Source of the DNA: Streptomyces liliiviolaceus
GTDB lineage: Bacteria; Actinomycetota; Actinomycetes; Streptomycetales; Streptomycetaceae
DNA length: 64,000 nucleotides
NCBI RefSeq assembly: GCF_018070025.1
Contig: NZ_JAGPYQ010000001.1
Location: forward strand, 6,200,001 to 6,264,000
Direction of reading: 5' to 3'
Positions 49,473 through 57,939 of this stretch are shown here, piece by piece. Under the pieces are notes generated by a model. It ran no database searches, was not told where the DNA came from, and worked only from the letters and a program-made list of their open reading frames with translations. Position 1 is the first letter of the stretch, and the number at the start of each line of letters is the position of its first letter. A program made the translations under genes and the position numbers.

Positions 49473-51392
49473 TCAGTCGGCCGTCACCTGCCATACGGCT
49501 GCGCCCCGCCGGTCAGGCGGATACTGGACGAGCCGTCCGTCGTCGCCGACATGCACAGCCATCTGCGTGATCGCGTTGACGAGCCGGTAACCACGTCCCA
49601 CCGGCACCAACTGCCAGCGCTGCACGGTGTTCGCGTCGTCGCACGTCTGCTGGGACACCTCGACTCCCGGCTGCAGCGGCACGTTGAGCGTGAGCTTGCC
49701 GCCGCGCACCTCCAGGCAGCCGTTCGCAGTGCGCAGGGTCACGTAGCCGTCCGGGGTGCGCTCGACCTCGGCCGTGACGCTCTCGGCCCCCGAGCGGAAG
49801 GTGTACGTGCCGTTCGCGACCGGTACACGGGTGAGGTCGCGCCAACCGGGCGCGTGACCCACGGCCTCGGCGCGAGCGGTGAATTCGGCGTACGTGGCGT
49901 CCGGACGGGGCGAGCCCCAGGTGGCCTGGGCAAGATGGCGCAGAGCCGGATCGGTGTCCTCCGCGACCTCGTTCTCGGTCTCGCCACGGCCGTTGTCGGG
50001 CCAGAGGCTGATCTTCGCGCCGGTGATCCCCTCGCGGGAGGCGAGCTTCTCGCCCTCGAAGCTGCGCGGATCCCAACTCTGGTCGTACAGCCCCTTGGTG
50101 TCCGAGTGGAATCCGCCCCGCACGAGATAAAGGGCGTACGCCGCGTTCATCAACGGGTAGCCCTGAGAACGCAGTTGGCTGGGCTTCGTCGCCACGTTCA
50201 GCCAGTGCTCGACCGTCGTACCGGCCGTGACGGGCACGGTGTTGGCGCCGGTGAGACCGTCGTTCCAGATCCGCAGTTCCTTCCCCTTGTCCGCCGCGTA
50301 GGAGTGGACCCGGTTGACGAAGTCGATGAAGGCGTCCTGCGGGGTGGCGTCCGCGCCGTACTTGGCCCGGGCGTACTCCAGGACCTGCGGGTACTTGGCG
50401 AAGTCGGAGCCGAGCATGTACTCGTCGGCGCCCATGTGCCAGGAGTCGGCCGTGAACACCTGCGCGTACTCGTCCATCAGGCTCGTGTAGTAGGCGAAGG
50501 CCTCGGGGCGCGTGATGTCGAGCCGGGAGGGCTGCTTGTTGCCGTCGGAGTCGGTGAGCTGGAGATCGGGCCGGTTCTCGATCCAGGGGTCCATGTGCCC
50601 CGGGGAGTTGATCTCCGGAACGATACTGACGTGGTACTTCTCGCCGAGGGCGACGAGCCGGCGTATCTCGTCCTTGGTGTAGTAGCCCCAGGTGTTGGCC
50701 TCGGGGTGCGCGTCGCTCTTCACCTTCAGTTCGAGCAGCAGCTGGTTGAGCTTGTGGTACGCCATGTCGCGTACGAGGTTCTCCAGCCACTCGGTGGTGA
50801 TGTGGACGTAACAGGCGCAGACGCCGACACCCCGCTCCTCGTACCGGGGCACGTCGACGGTGCGTCCGGCGGGCAACCGGTCTCCCTGCGCGAGCAGTTG
50901 AAGAACGGTCCGAGTCCCGTAGAAGGCACCTGTCTCAGTGGCGGCGGTCACCGACAGCCGTTTGCCCACGCGGAGTTCGTACCCCTCGTCCCCCAACACG
51001 GCCTTGCCGGGCACGACATCGACAACGATGTCACCCGTACGCGCTCCCCCACCCACGACCGGAACGGTCCCGCGCCCGGCCGCACGCAGATCATCGGCAA
51101 GGGTGTCCGCGACGCGACGCTCCACCTCCCCACCGGCGACAAGACGCGTTCCGCGATCACCACGAACACCACCACCCCCCTCATACGCGTAATACCCCTC
51201 CCCCGGCGTCCAGTCGGTCAGGGCGGGAACGGTGACAGGGGCCACGGGATCGGCCACCGGAGCCATCGCCTCCGCGCCTGCCACGGGGACAGGCGCCGCG
51301 AGCAGCAGGAGTGCCGTCAGGACACCGACCAGCCGGGACCGTCTCGGGGACGCACTCCTGCCTGGATACGCACTCTTGACGTCCGTACTCAC
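49473..51392 (-). CDS. Secreted GH20 enzyme with ricin-like end (hexosaminidase or lacto-N-biosidase)
   Basis: Exported glycosidase of 639 residues. The signal peptide ends about residue 39. An N-terminal GH20b-like domain (about 60-185) precedes the catalytic barrel (190-530). HMGADEYM holds the catalytic D323-E324 pair; INSPGHMD is also conserved. The usual hexosaminidase segment after the first strand is replaced by LLELKVKSDAHPEANTWGYY. That difference, the length and a ricin-like C-terminus (about 545-639) recall lacto-N-biosidase of Streptomyces sp. 142 as I remember it. I chose GTG 51392, 6 nt from GGGAGG; GTG 51398 touches that site. Confidence 0.88.
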   Translation of the reverse strand: MSTDVKSAYPGRSASPRRSRLVGVLTALLLLAAPVPVAGAEAMAPVADPVAPVTVPALTDWTPGEGYYAYEGGGGVRGDRGTRLVAGGEVERRVADTLADDLRAAGRGTVPVVGGGARTGDIVVDVVPGKAVLGDEGYELRVGKRLSVTAATETGAFYGTRTVLQLLAQGDRLPAGRTVDVPRYEERGVGVCACYVHITTEWLENLVRDMAYHKLNQLLLELKVKSDAHPEANTWGYYTKDEIRRLVALGEKYHVSIVPEINSPGHMDPWIENRPDLQLTDSDGNKQPSRLDITRPEAFAYYTSLMDEYAQVFTADSWHMGADEYMLGSDFAKYPQVLEYARAKYGADATPQDAFIDFVNRVHSYAADKGKELRIWNDGLTGANTVPVTAGTTVEHWLNVATKPSQLRSQGYPLMNAAYALYLVRGGFHSDTKGLYDQSWDPRSFEGEKLASREGITGAKISLWPDNGRGETENEVAEDTDPALRHLAQATWGSPRPDATYAEFTARAEAVGHAPGWRDLTRVPVANGTYTFRSGAESVTAEVERTPDGYVTLRTANGCLEVRGGKLTLNVPLQPGVEVSQQTCDDANTVQRWQLVPVGRGYRLVNAITQMAVHVGDDGRLVQYPPDRRGAAVWQVTAD

Positions 51393-51623
51393 GGGCACCT
51401 CCCATTCATCGGAGGTGTGATGATTGAGCCGCCTTCAGGGCATGTCAATGGGGTCAGGTGGGAGCCGAGTTGGGGCAGAGGTCGGATGACCTGCCACTCC
51501 GCACGAACAGGCAGCCGGACGCACCGCCAAAAGTCCAAGAGGACCGCAGCGAATGTCCAAGCGCGTCCGGACACGACGACCTCCGGCCGAACGACTCTCG
51601 ACGGGAGCCCCGGAGCCGGGCAC

Positions 51624-51657
51624 AGTACTTCTCGTACTCACCAGTACCCACCAGTAC
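51624..51657. promoter_or_regulatory. AGTAC repeats upstream of the amidase gene
   Basis: The divergent gap between the GH20 and amidase genes (51393-51709) has no gene. At 51624-51638 it carries the dyad AGTAC-TTCTC-GTACT, followed by two direct CACCAGTAC copies (51639-51647, 51649-51657) at 10-bp spacing. This cluster, 53-86 bp before the amidase start, looks like a regulator site. No regulator gene adjoins. Confidence 0.5.
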
Positions 51658-51709
51658 TAGCCAGTGGTGCTCATTGCTCATCAACAGGACCACGCCCCGA
51701 GGAGCCGCC

Positions 51710-53068
51710 GTGACCAGCTGGATCGGCCGGACCGCCGCCGAGATCGCCGCCGCCGTCCGCGAGAAGAGGGTCACGCCGCGCGAGGTGGTGGCCGAGCACC
51801 TCGCGCGGATCGAGCTGCTCGACGCGCGCGTGGGCGCCTTCCGCCACGTACGCGCGGCGGCCGCGCTCACCGAGGCGGACGAGGTGGCGGCCCGGGCGGA
51901 CCTGGCCGACCTCCCCCTGGCGGGCGTACCGGTGGCGGTCAAGGACAACCTGGCCGTACGCGGCGAGTCCACCCGCAACGGCAGCGCGGCGAGCCCGGCC
52001 ACCCCGGCGGCGGAGGACCACGTCACGGTGGCCAGGCTGCGGGCGGCGGGGGCCGTCGTGGTGGGCGTGACGAACGTGCCCGAACTGTGCGTCTTCGGCA
52101 CCACGGAGGGCGTGTACGGCACGGCCCGCAACCCGTGGGACACCACACGCACGGCGGGCGGCTCCTCCGGGGGCAGCGCGGCGGCGGTCGCCGCGGGGAT
52201 GGTCCCCCTGGCGCTCGGCAACGACGGCATGGGGTCGCTGCGGATACCCGCCGCCAACTGCGGCCTGATAGGCCTGAAGCCTGGCCACGGCACGATCCCG
52301 GCGGGCATCGGCCACAGCGACTGGTTCGGCATGTCGGAGAACGGGCCGCTGGCGACGACGGTCGAGGACGCCGGCCTGATGTTCTCGGTACTGGCCGCAG
52401 CGGACTCCGTACGCGCCGAGGAGGCAGCCCCTCTCTCCGTCGCGGTCTCCGTCCGCAGCCCTCTCGCGGGCGTCGCCGTCACCCGGCCCTACGCGGCCGG
52501 AGCGCGTGAGGCGGCCCGGTTGCTCGCCGGGGCGGGGCATCGGGTGCGGCGCGCGGATCCGCCGTATCCGGTGTGGCTGAGTACGACCTCGCTGGCGCAC
52601 TGGACGGCCGGGACGGCGGTGGACGCGGAGGGGCTCGATCCACGGCGGCTGGCGCCGCGGACGCGGGTGCACGCGGGGCTGGGGCGCCGGTTCGTGGACT
52701 CGGTACGGACCGGGGTGCGCCGGCAGCAGCTGCGGGAGCGGCTCGGGCCGTTCTTCGCGGAGCACGACGTGCTGCTCACGCCCGCGCTGGCGCGGCGGGG
52801 GCCTGCGGCGGCCGACTGGCACAAGCGGGGGTGGGTGCGGAACGTTCTGGTCAACACCGCGTACTCACCCTTGACTCCACCGTGGAATCTGACGGGGTGG
52901 CCGGCGATGGTGGTGCCGTTCGGGGTGTTGCCGTCGGGTCTGCCGGGTGCTGTCCAGCTGGTGGGGCGGCCGGTGAGCGAGGGGGTTCTCCTGCGGGTGG
53001 CCGGGGAGCTGGAGGGGTTGCGCCCCTGGACGCGGGTGGCTCCGCTGGGGGTGGGGGTCGGGGGGTAG
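51710..53068 (+). CDS. Amidase signature family hydrolase
   Basis: Cytoplasmic amidase of 452 residues. The Ser-cisSer-Lys triad is visible: K78 in VAVKDN, S152/S153 in TAGGSSGGS and S176 in NDGMGSLRIPA. Start GTG 51710 after GAGGAG; the longer reading to 51458 covers the control region. It stands alone between the GH20 gene and a repeat cluster. Sequence does not reveal substrate; related proteins hydrolyse indoleacetamide, aryl amides or nicotinamide analogues. Not GatA-like in context. Confidence 0.9.
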   Translation: MTSWIGRTAAEIAAAVREKRVTPREVVAEHLARIELLDARVGAFRHVRAAAALTEADEVAARADLADLPLAGVPVAVKDNLAVRGESTRNGSAASPATPAAEDHVTVARLRAAGAVVVGVTNVPELCVFGTTEGVYGTARNPWDTTRTAGGSSGGSAAAVAAGMVPLALGNDGMGSLRIPAANCGLIGLKPGHGTIPAGIGHSDWFGMSENGPLATTVEDAGLMFSVLAAADSVRAEEAAPLSVAVSVRSPLAGVAVTRPYAAGAREAARLLAGAGHRVRRADPPYPVWLSTTSLAHWTAGTAVDAEGLDPRRLAPRTRVHAGLGRRFVDSVRTGVRRQQLRERLGPFFAEHDVLLTPALARRGPAAADWHKRGWVRNVLVNTAYSPLTPPWNLTGWPAMVVPFGVLPSGLPGAVQLVGRPVSEGVLLRVAGELEGLRPWTRVAPLGVGVGG

Positions 53069-53069
53069 G

Positions 53070-53335
53070 GGTTGTCGGTCGGGTGCGGGTCGGTGGGGGC
53101 TGATCGCGCAGTTCCCCGCGCCCCTGAAAAACAGGCGGCCTCCTGCCCGGGGCGAGAGCCGGGAGGCGCGGGTCGCCGGTCGGGTGCCGGCCGGTGGGGG
53201 CTGATCGCGCAGTTCCCCGCGCCCCTAAAAAACAGGCGGTCGCCTGCCGGGGGCGAGAGCCGGGAGGCGCGGGTCGCCGGTCGGGTGCCGGCCGGTGGGG
53301 GCTGATCGCGCAGTTCCCCGCGCCCCTAAAAAGGC
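53070..53335 (+). repeat. Tandem 101-bp unit carrying the 3'-end repeat element, three cores
   Basis: The gap after the amidase gene repeats with a period of 101 bp: CTGATCGCGCAGTTCC occurs at 53100, 53201 and 53302. Cores are at 53105-53125, 53206-53226 and 53307-53327, all in the sense of the amidase gene, the first 36 nt after its stop. Copies 2 and 3 are almost identical, so the duplication is recent. Poly-A runs follow the cores in place of the usual hairpin. The remaining gap up to 53435 shows nothing else. Confidence 0.88.
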
Positions 53336-53435
53336 AGATGGGCGCCCAAGTCGCTGCGCCACGAGAAGCAGATGAACGCCCCAGTCGCTGCACCCATGAG
53401 ACGGCCGGCACCCGAGTCAAGGAAGTTTGCGTTCG

Positions 53436-53921
53436 TCAGAGCAGTCGGTGCATGACGTGCAGGCCGACTTTTCCTTTCGTCGGGTGGGTGAAAGCGGTCG
53501 GGATCGTGCCTACGATCTCGAAGCCCAACGAGGTCCACAGTTTCACGGCGGGGTTGGTCTCCACGACGGCGTTGAAGACCATCGCCCGGTAGCCGTCGGC
53601 CTCGGCCGTTCGTAGCACGTGCTCCGCCAGGGCCCGGCCGACGCCCCGACCCGTCTGGTCCGGGTCGACCATGAAACCGGCGTTGGCGACATCGGCCGCG
53701 GGCCCGCCGTAGTTGGGCGTGACGTAGGCGGAGCCCAGGACGACGCCCGCAACCTCGTCCTCGGCGACGAACACCCGCTTGCCCGGCGCCATCCACAGCG
53801 CCCGGGCATCCACCTCGGAGGTGTCCGGATCCCAGGCGTAGGTCTCCCCGGCGGCCACGATGCGGTGCCAGAAGGGCCAGATCCGCGCCCAGTCGTCGGC
53901 CACGGCGTCTCTGATCAGCAT
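53436..53921 (-). CDS. GNAT family N-acetyltransferase
   Basis: Acetyl-CoA-dependent acetyltransferase of 161 residues. The pyrophosphate-binding loop is QTGRGVGRALAEHVL (about 90-104); motif B reads FNAVVETNPAVKLWTSLGFEIVGTIP. The start is ATG 53921 (MLIRDAVADDW); in-frame sequence upstream runs through a large hairpin and is unlikely to be translated. Substrate unknown. Convergent with the amidase gene. Confidence 0.88.
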   Translation of the reverse strand: MLIRDAVADDWARIWPFWHRIVAAGETYAWDPDTSEVDARALWMAPGKRVFVAEDEVAGVVLGSAYVTPNYGGPAADVANAGFMVDPDQTGRGVGRALAEHVLRTAEADGYRAMVFNAVVETNPAVKLWTSLGFEIVGTIPTAFTHPTKGKVGLHVMHRLL

Positions 53922-53966
53922 GGATACAAGTTTGGCACGACCCGGCACCCGCGAGATCACGGGAGC

Positions 53967-54081
53967 GGGCCGTGCCGGTACGTCGCAGCCCGTCGCATAG
54001 GGCTCCTGCAATCGACCGCACTCTTCGATTCTTGGAGCGGTACACCCGGAAGGCGACGGGCTCGACGTACCGGCACGGCCC
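53967..54081. repeat. 115-bp long imperfect inverted repeat (hairpin)
   Basis: An outer stem of 19 perfect pairs (53967-53985 with 54063-54081) continues, past one unpaired C, into 10 more perfect pairs (53987-53996 with 54053-54062). The interior holds further pairing, such as GCTCC with GGAGC. The element lies 46 nt upstream of the GNAT start and 58 nt after the stop of the small gene at 54140. It is far longer than an ordinary terminator here. Confidence 0.85.
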
Positions 54082-54139
54082 CGACCCACCCACCAACGCC
54101 AGGCGGCGGGCCGGGTCCCGGCCGGGACAGGCCCAGCGG

Positions 54140-54325
54140 TCAGTCCACGCTGGGCAGGATATGCGGCTCGGCCAGATCGTCCTCGTAGCCCGCCAGCCGG
54201 ATGGGCGCGGACCTGGCCCACACGTCCAGGCTGCCGAGCTTCTCCGCCCGGTCCGTGACCTCTGTCCACTCCTTGAGGCCTTGGCCTTGGCGGCCTTGAT
54301 CGAGATTCGTCGTCTCCGGTGTCAC
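54140..54325 (-). CDS. Small hypothetical protein, 61 residues
   Basis: Possible small gene read from GTG 54325, 7 nt after AAGGAG. The product (starting TPETTNLDQGRQ and ending PEHILP-like SVD) is hydrophilic and acidic, with a central stretch WTEVTDRAEKLGSLDVWARSAP. No signal, membrane segment or known motif. Codon third positions are GC-rich in this frame, which supports coding modestly. A large hairpin follows. It could also be a remnant of a longer gene. Confidence 0.4.
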   Translation of the reverse strand: MTPETTNLDQGRQGQGLKEWTEVTDRAEKLGSLDVWARSAPIRLAGYEDDLAEPHILPSVD

Positions 54326-54682
54326 CGCGCACTCCTTATGTGTCGGGTCACCCTCGGGGCGCACAGGACCACTCCGCTACCGGTCGCCTGCGTCCGCTCG
54401 GGTCTGAACAAGGGCACTTCGGACGCGGTGGCGCCGGTCAACTCGCATGAGAGCAGGCCGTGGTGACTGGCTTGTCCCGGGACGGACCGTGGGTGTGGGT
54501 GGGACCCAAATGAGCTGTCCGTCCCGCACAGAGTAACCAAATGAGCGGCCCGCCGCTCGATGGGGCTGAAAACAAGCTGTAACCATCTGGAGTCATCCTT
54601 GGTTGTCCACAGGCGATGACGCACTCGTCCAGCCCTGTGCCAACATGATCAGCGCCCCACTGTCCATGTGAAGGAGCCCGAC
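54326..54682. other. Gap upstream of mscR, no firm gene
   Basis: This 357-bp stretch holds a 52-codon reading on the minus strand (54438-54596), too weakly supported to call, and the promoter region of the mycothiol dehydrogenase gene. A purine-rich AAGGAG at 54671-54676 is the ribosome site of that gene. Base composition is less biased than in the surrounding genes. Confidence 0.4.
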
Positions 54683-55771
54683 ATGGCCGCCCAGCAGGTA
54701 CGCGGTGTCATCGCCCCCGGCAAGAACGAGCCGGTGCAGATCCGGACGATCATCGTCCCCGACCCGGGTCCCGGCGAGGCCGTGGTGAAGATCCAGGCCT
54801 GCGGGGTCTGCCACACCGACCTGCACTACAAGCAGGGCGGCATCAGCGACGACTACCCCTTCCTCCTCGGCCACGAGGCGGCGGGCGTCGTCGAGTCCGT
54901 CGGCGAGGGCGTCACCGACGTGGCCCCCGGCGACTTCGTGGTCCTCAACTGGCGAGCGGTCTGCGGCCAGTGCCGCGCCTGTCTCCGCGGCCGCCCCTGG
55001 TACTGCTTCGACACGCACAACGCCAAGCAGAAGATGACCCTGGAGGACGGCACCGAGCTCTCCCCCGCCCTGGGCATCGGCGCCTTCGCCGAGAAGACCC
55101 TCGTCGCGGCCGGCCAGTGCACCAAGGTCGACCCGTCCGTGTCCCCGGCGGTCGCCGGCCTGCTCGGCTGCGGCGTGATGGCCGGCATCGGAGCGGCCAT
55201 CAACACCGGCAACGTGGGCCGCGGCGACTCCGTCGCCGTCATCGGCTGCGGCGGCGTCGGCGACGCGGCGATCGCCGGGGCGAACCTCGCGGGCGCCGCG
55301 AAGATCATCGCCGTCGACATCGACGACCGGAAGCTGGAGAAGGCCCGCACGATGGGCGCCACCCACACCGTCAACTCCAAGGAGACGGACGCCGTGGAGG
55401 CGATCCGCGAGCTGACCGGCGGCTTCGGGGCGGACGTCGTCATCGAGGCGGTCGGCCGCCCGGAGACGTACAAGCAGGCGTTCTACGCCCGCGACCTCGC
55501 GGGCACGGTGGTCCTGGTCGGCGTCCCCACACCGGAGATGAAGCTCGAACTGCCCCTGCTGGACGTCTTCGGCCGCGGCGGCAGCCTGAAGTCCTCCTGG
55601 TACGGCGACTGCCTGCCCTCGCGGGACTTCCCGATGCTGATCGACCTCCATCAGCAGGGCCGCCTGGACCTGGCCGCGTTCGTGACGGAGACCATCGCGC
55701 TCGACGAGGTCGAGCAGGCCTTCGACCGCATGCACCAGGGCGACGTCCTGCGATCGGTGGTGGAGCTGTGA
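54683..55771 (+). CDS. mscR: S-(hydroxymethyl)mycothiol dehydrogenase (formaldehyde detoxification)
   Basis: Zinc-dependent dehydrogenase of 362 residues that oxidises the formaldehyde-mycothiol adduct; it also belongs to the family with nitrosomycothiol reductase activity. Catalytic zinc ligands are C43 (ACGVCHTD) and H64 (GHEAAG); structural zinc cysteines are C94, C97, C100 and C108. The NAD loop is [12 protein letters not shown] start at ATG 54683 is 6 nt after AAGGAG. The stop overlaps the hydrolase start (GTGA). The actinobacterial mycothiol type is supported by the hydrolase partner and by sequence such as [20 protein letters not shown]. Confidence 0.92.
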   Translation: MAAQQVRGVIAPGKNEPVQIRTIIVPDPGPGEAVVKIQACGVCHTDLHYKQGGISDDYPFLLGHEAAGVVESVGEGVTDVAPGDFVVLNWRAVCGQCRACLRGRPWYCFDTHNAKQKMTLEDGTELSPALGIGAFAEKTLVAAGQCTKVDPSVSPAVAGLLGCGVMAGIGAAINTGNVGRGDSVAVIGCGGVGDAAIAGANLAGAAKIIAVDIDDRKLEKARTMGATHTVNSKETDAVEAIRELTGGFGADVVIEAVGRPETYKQAFYARDLAGTVVLVGVPTPEMKLELPLLDVFGRGGSLKSSWYGDCLPSRDFPMLIDLHQQGRLDLAAFVTETIALDEVEQAFDRMHQGDVLRSVVEL

Positions 55772-56400
55772 CCACCGCACGCATCGAGCACCTGGTCACG
55801 TCGGGCACGTTCAGCCTGGACGGCGGCACCTGGGACGTCGACAACAACGTATGGATCGTGGGCGACGACACCGAGGCGGTCGTCATCGACGCGGCGCACG
55901 ACGCGGACGCGATCGCCGAGGCACTGGGCGACCGCACCCTGCGCGCGATCGTCTGCACCCACGCGCACAACGACCACATCGACGCGGCCCCGGCCCTGGC
56001 GGCCCGCACCGGCGCACCGATCCTGCTCCACCCGGACGATCTCCCGCTCTGGAAGCAGACGCACCCGGACCGCCTCCCGGACGGCGAGCTGTCCGACGGC
56101 GAGAAGCTGGCCGTGGCGGGCGTGGAGCTGACCGTCCTGCACACACCGGGTCACGCGCCGGGGGCCGTGTGCCTGTACGCCCCGGAGCTGGACACCGTCT
56201 TCACCGGCGACACCCTCTTCCAGGGCGGTCCGGGCGCGACGGGCCGGTCCTTCTCCCACTTCCCGACGATCGTGGAGTCGATCAGGACCCGCCTGCTCGA
56301 CCTGCCCGCCGGGACGGTGGTCCGCACCGGCCACGGCGACACGACGACGGTCGGCGCCGAGGCCCCGAACCTCCAGGAGTGGATCGACAGGGGGCACTGA
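55768..56400 (+). CDS. Metallo-beta-lactamase fold hydrolase, partner of MscR
   Basis: Glyoxalase-II-like hydrolase of 210 residues. The metal motif THAHNDHID (64-72) plus [28 protein letters not shown] and GHGDTT are complete. Start GTG 55768 overlaps the mscR stop. The expected role is hydrolysis of the formyl-mycothiol thioester made by MscR, giving formate and free mycothiol. The pairing is common in actinobacteria; the exact reaction is inferred. Confidence 0.88.
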   Translation: MTTARIEHLVTSGTFSLDGGTWDVDNNVWIVGDDTEAVVIDAAHDADAIAEALGDRTLRAIVCTHAHNDHIDAAPALAARTGAPILLHPDDLPLWKQTHPDRLPDGELSDGEKLAVAGVELTVLHTPGHAPGAVCLYAPELDTVFTGDTLFQGGPGATGRSFSHFPTIVESIRTRLLDLPAGTVVRTGHGDTTTVGAEAPNLQEWIDRGH

Positions 56401-56511
56401 ACGAGTTCTCGGACAGGTGTGCAGTTCAGTTCCCGTTGGCCCGATTGAAATCTGGCCATGATCTGCTGGCGCGAGACGACGGCCTTTCTCGCCCGCAGGG
56501 AGGACTGGCGC

Positions 56512-56964
56512 ATGGAGCTGCGCAGAGTCGAAGAGCTGATGGATCTGCTGCACGCCTGCCGAGGAGCCCGGGGCACCGCCTGCCTCGGCGGTGCCCCGGT
56601 CGATCTGCACGACCACGCCCTGCAGACCGCCGCGCTGCTGCGCCGTAGCCGCCCGGCAGACAAGGAACTGCAGGTGGCCGGGCTGGTGCACGTCGTCGGC
56701 CAACTGCTGAGGCCGGCCGATCCCACGGGCCACGCCGACCTCACGGCCGACGCGGTCCGGCCCCTGCTGGGCGAACGGGTCTCCGGCCTGGTCCGCCTCC
56801 ACGGGGAGAACCCGGACGGCCGGACCGGTGAGGACGTGCTGACCCTGCGCCAGGCGGACGAGTCCGCCCTTACCGCGGGCCTGGACGCCGGAGTGCTGGA
56901 GGACTGGCGCACGGTACTGGAACTCGTCTCGGCCCGGCACGCCAGCCTGGGCGCGGTCGACTGA
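56512..56964 (+). CDS. HD-domain-like protein with degenerate metal site
   Basis: Soluble all-helical protein of 150 residues. The segment LHDHALQTAALLRR followed by LQVAGLVHVVGQLL resembles PhnZ/MIOX-type HD proteins, in which the second motif is normally HDIGH. Here it reads HVVGQ, losing the Asp and second His, so a normal metal centre seems impossible. Start ATG 56512 is 8 nt after GGGAGG; a longer reading from 56458 lacks one. Function unknown; it may be a catalytically dead relative. Confidence 0.7.
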   Translation: MELRRVEELMDLLHACRGARGTACLGGAPVDLHDHALQTAALLRRSRPADKELQVAGLVHVVGQLLRPADPTGHADLTADAVRPLLGERVSGLVRLHGENPDGRTGEDVLTLRQADESALTAGLDAGVLEDWRTVLELVSARHASLGAVD

Positions 56965-57057
56965 CCCCTCCACCGGCCCCTCCACCACGAGGCACCGCCC
57001 GACGCTCAACGACGACGGGCCCTGTCACCTGACGGACCGTCATGAGACGGTACGCGG

Positions 57058-57822
57058 ATGACGTCGCCGTACGGATTCGAGGGCAGGGTCGCCATCGTCA
57101 CCGGGGCCTCGCGCGGGATCGGGCTGGCCGTAGCCGAGGCGTTCGTGGCGGCGGGCGCGCGGGTGTGCGTCACGGCACGGGACGCCGACGGGCTGGCCCG
57201 CGCCGTCGCGCGGCTGGGCGACGCCGTGGGCCTGGCGGGCACGGTCGCCGATCCGGCTCATCTGCGCCGCCTGACCGAGCTGGCGATGGACGAGTACGGC
57301 CGTATCGACGTGGTGGTGAACAACGCGGCGACCAACCAGCCCTACGGCCCGCTCATGGACGCCGACCCGGACCGGTGGCGCGAGGCGTTCACGGTCAACG
57401 TCGAGGCCCCGTTGCGGCTGACGCAGCACGCGTGGCGGGCCTGGATGCGCGAGCACGGCGGCTCGGTCGTCAACGTCTGCACCGAGGGCGCGACACACGT
57501 CGGCCCCCGCCTCGGCGCGTACGGCACGAGCAAAGCGGCCCTGCTCCACCTGACCCAGCAGTTGGCGGGCGAACTGGCTCCCGGGGTCCGGGTCAACTCG
57601 GTCTCCCCCGGCCTCGTCCGCACCGAGATGGCCCGCTTCGTCTGGGACCGCCCGGCTCAGGAGCCCGCCGCCGACCTCCCCCTGGGCCGCATGGGCGAAC
57701 CCGAGGACATAGCCCGGGCAGTCCTGTGGCTGACCTCGGACGAAGCACAGTGGATCACAGGCACGGACCTCCTGGTGGACGGCGGAACAAGAGTCCGCCG
57801 AGCCCACGAACCCACCCCGTGA
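57058..57822 (+). CDS. Short-chain dehydrogenase/reductase
   Basis: Classical SDR of 254 residues. TGASRGIGLAVAEAF (15-29) is the cofactor loop; NNAATNQPYGP, a Cys in place of the catalytic Ser (VNVCTEGAT), and YGTSK are seen. The Ser to Cys change is unusual, but a neighbouring Thr follows. C-terminal GTDLLVDGG is standard. Start ATG 57058. Alone; convergent with the next SDR. Substrate unknown. Confidence 0.88.
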   Translation: MTSPYGFEGRVAIVTGASRGIGLAVAEAFVAAGARVCVTARDADGLARAVARLGDAVGLAGTVADPAHLRRLTELAMDEYGRIDVVVNNAATNQPYGPLMDADPDRWREAFTVNVEAPLRLTQHAWRAWMREHGGSVVNVCTEGATHVGPRLGAYGTSKAALLHLTQQLAGELAPGVRVNSVSPGLVRTEMARFVWDRPAQEPAADLPLGRMGEPEDIARAVLWLTSDEAQWITGTDLLVDGGTRVRRAHEPTP

Positions 57823-57835
57823 GAGGCGCCCCCTC

Positions 57836-57858
57836 AGGGGCGCGGGGAACTGCGCGCC
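57836..57858 (-). repeat. 3'-end repeat element at the convergent SDR junction
   Basis: One copy of the CGCGCAGTTCCCCGCGCCCC element, reading on the minus strand, 81 nt after the stop of the zinc-ribbon SDR gene. It is followed by the hairpin GCGCCCC-TGA-GGGGGCGC, which ends 14 nt from the stop of the plus-strand SDR gene and could serve both. Confidence 0.85.
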
Positions 57859-57939
57859 CAGCCCCCACGCACCGGCAGACTCCCCCGCCGCCCAGGCACC
57901 CCACCCCCGTTCAAGCCCAGCGCAGCGCCACGCAGCGCG

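Noticed and set aside
53967..54081. Insertion sequence ends
   Set aside because: The two arms enclose only about 77 bp, no transposase frame and no target duplication were seen.
54438..54596. 52-codon reading frame on the minus strand
   Set aside because: The ribosome site touches the start codon, the product has no recognisable feature and codon bias is weak.
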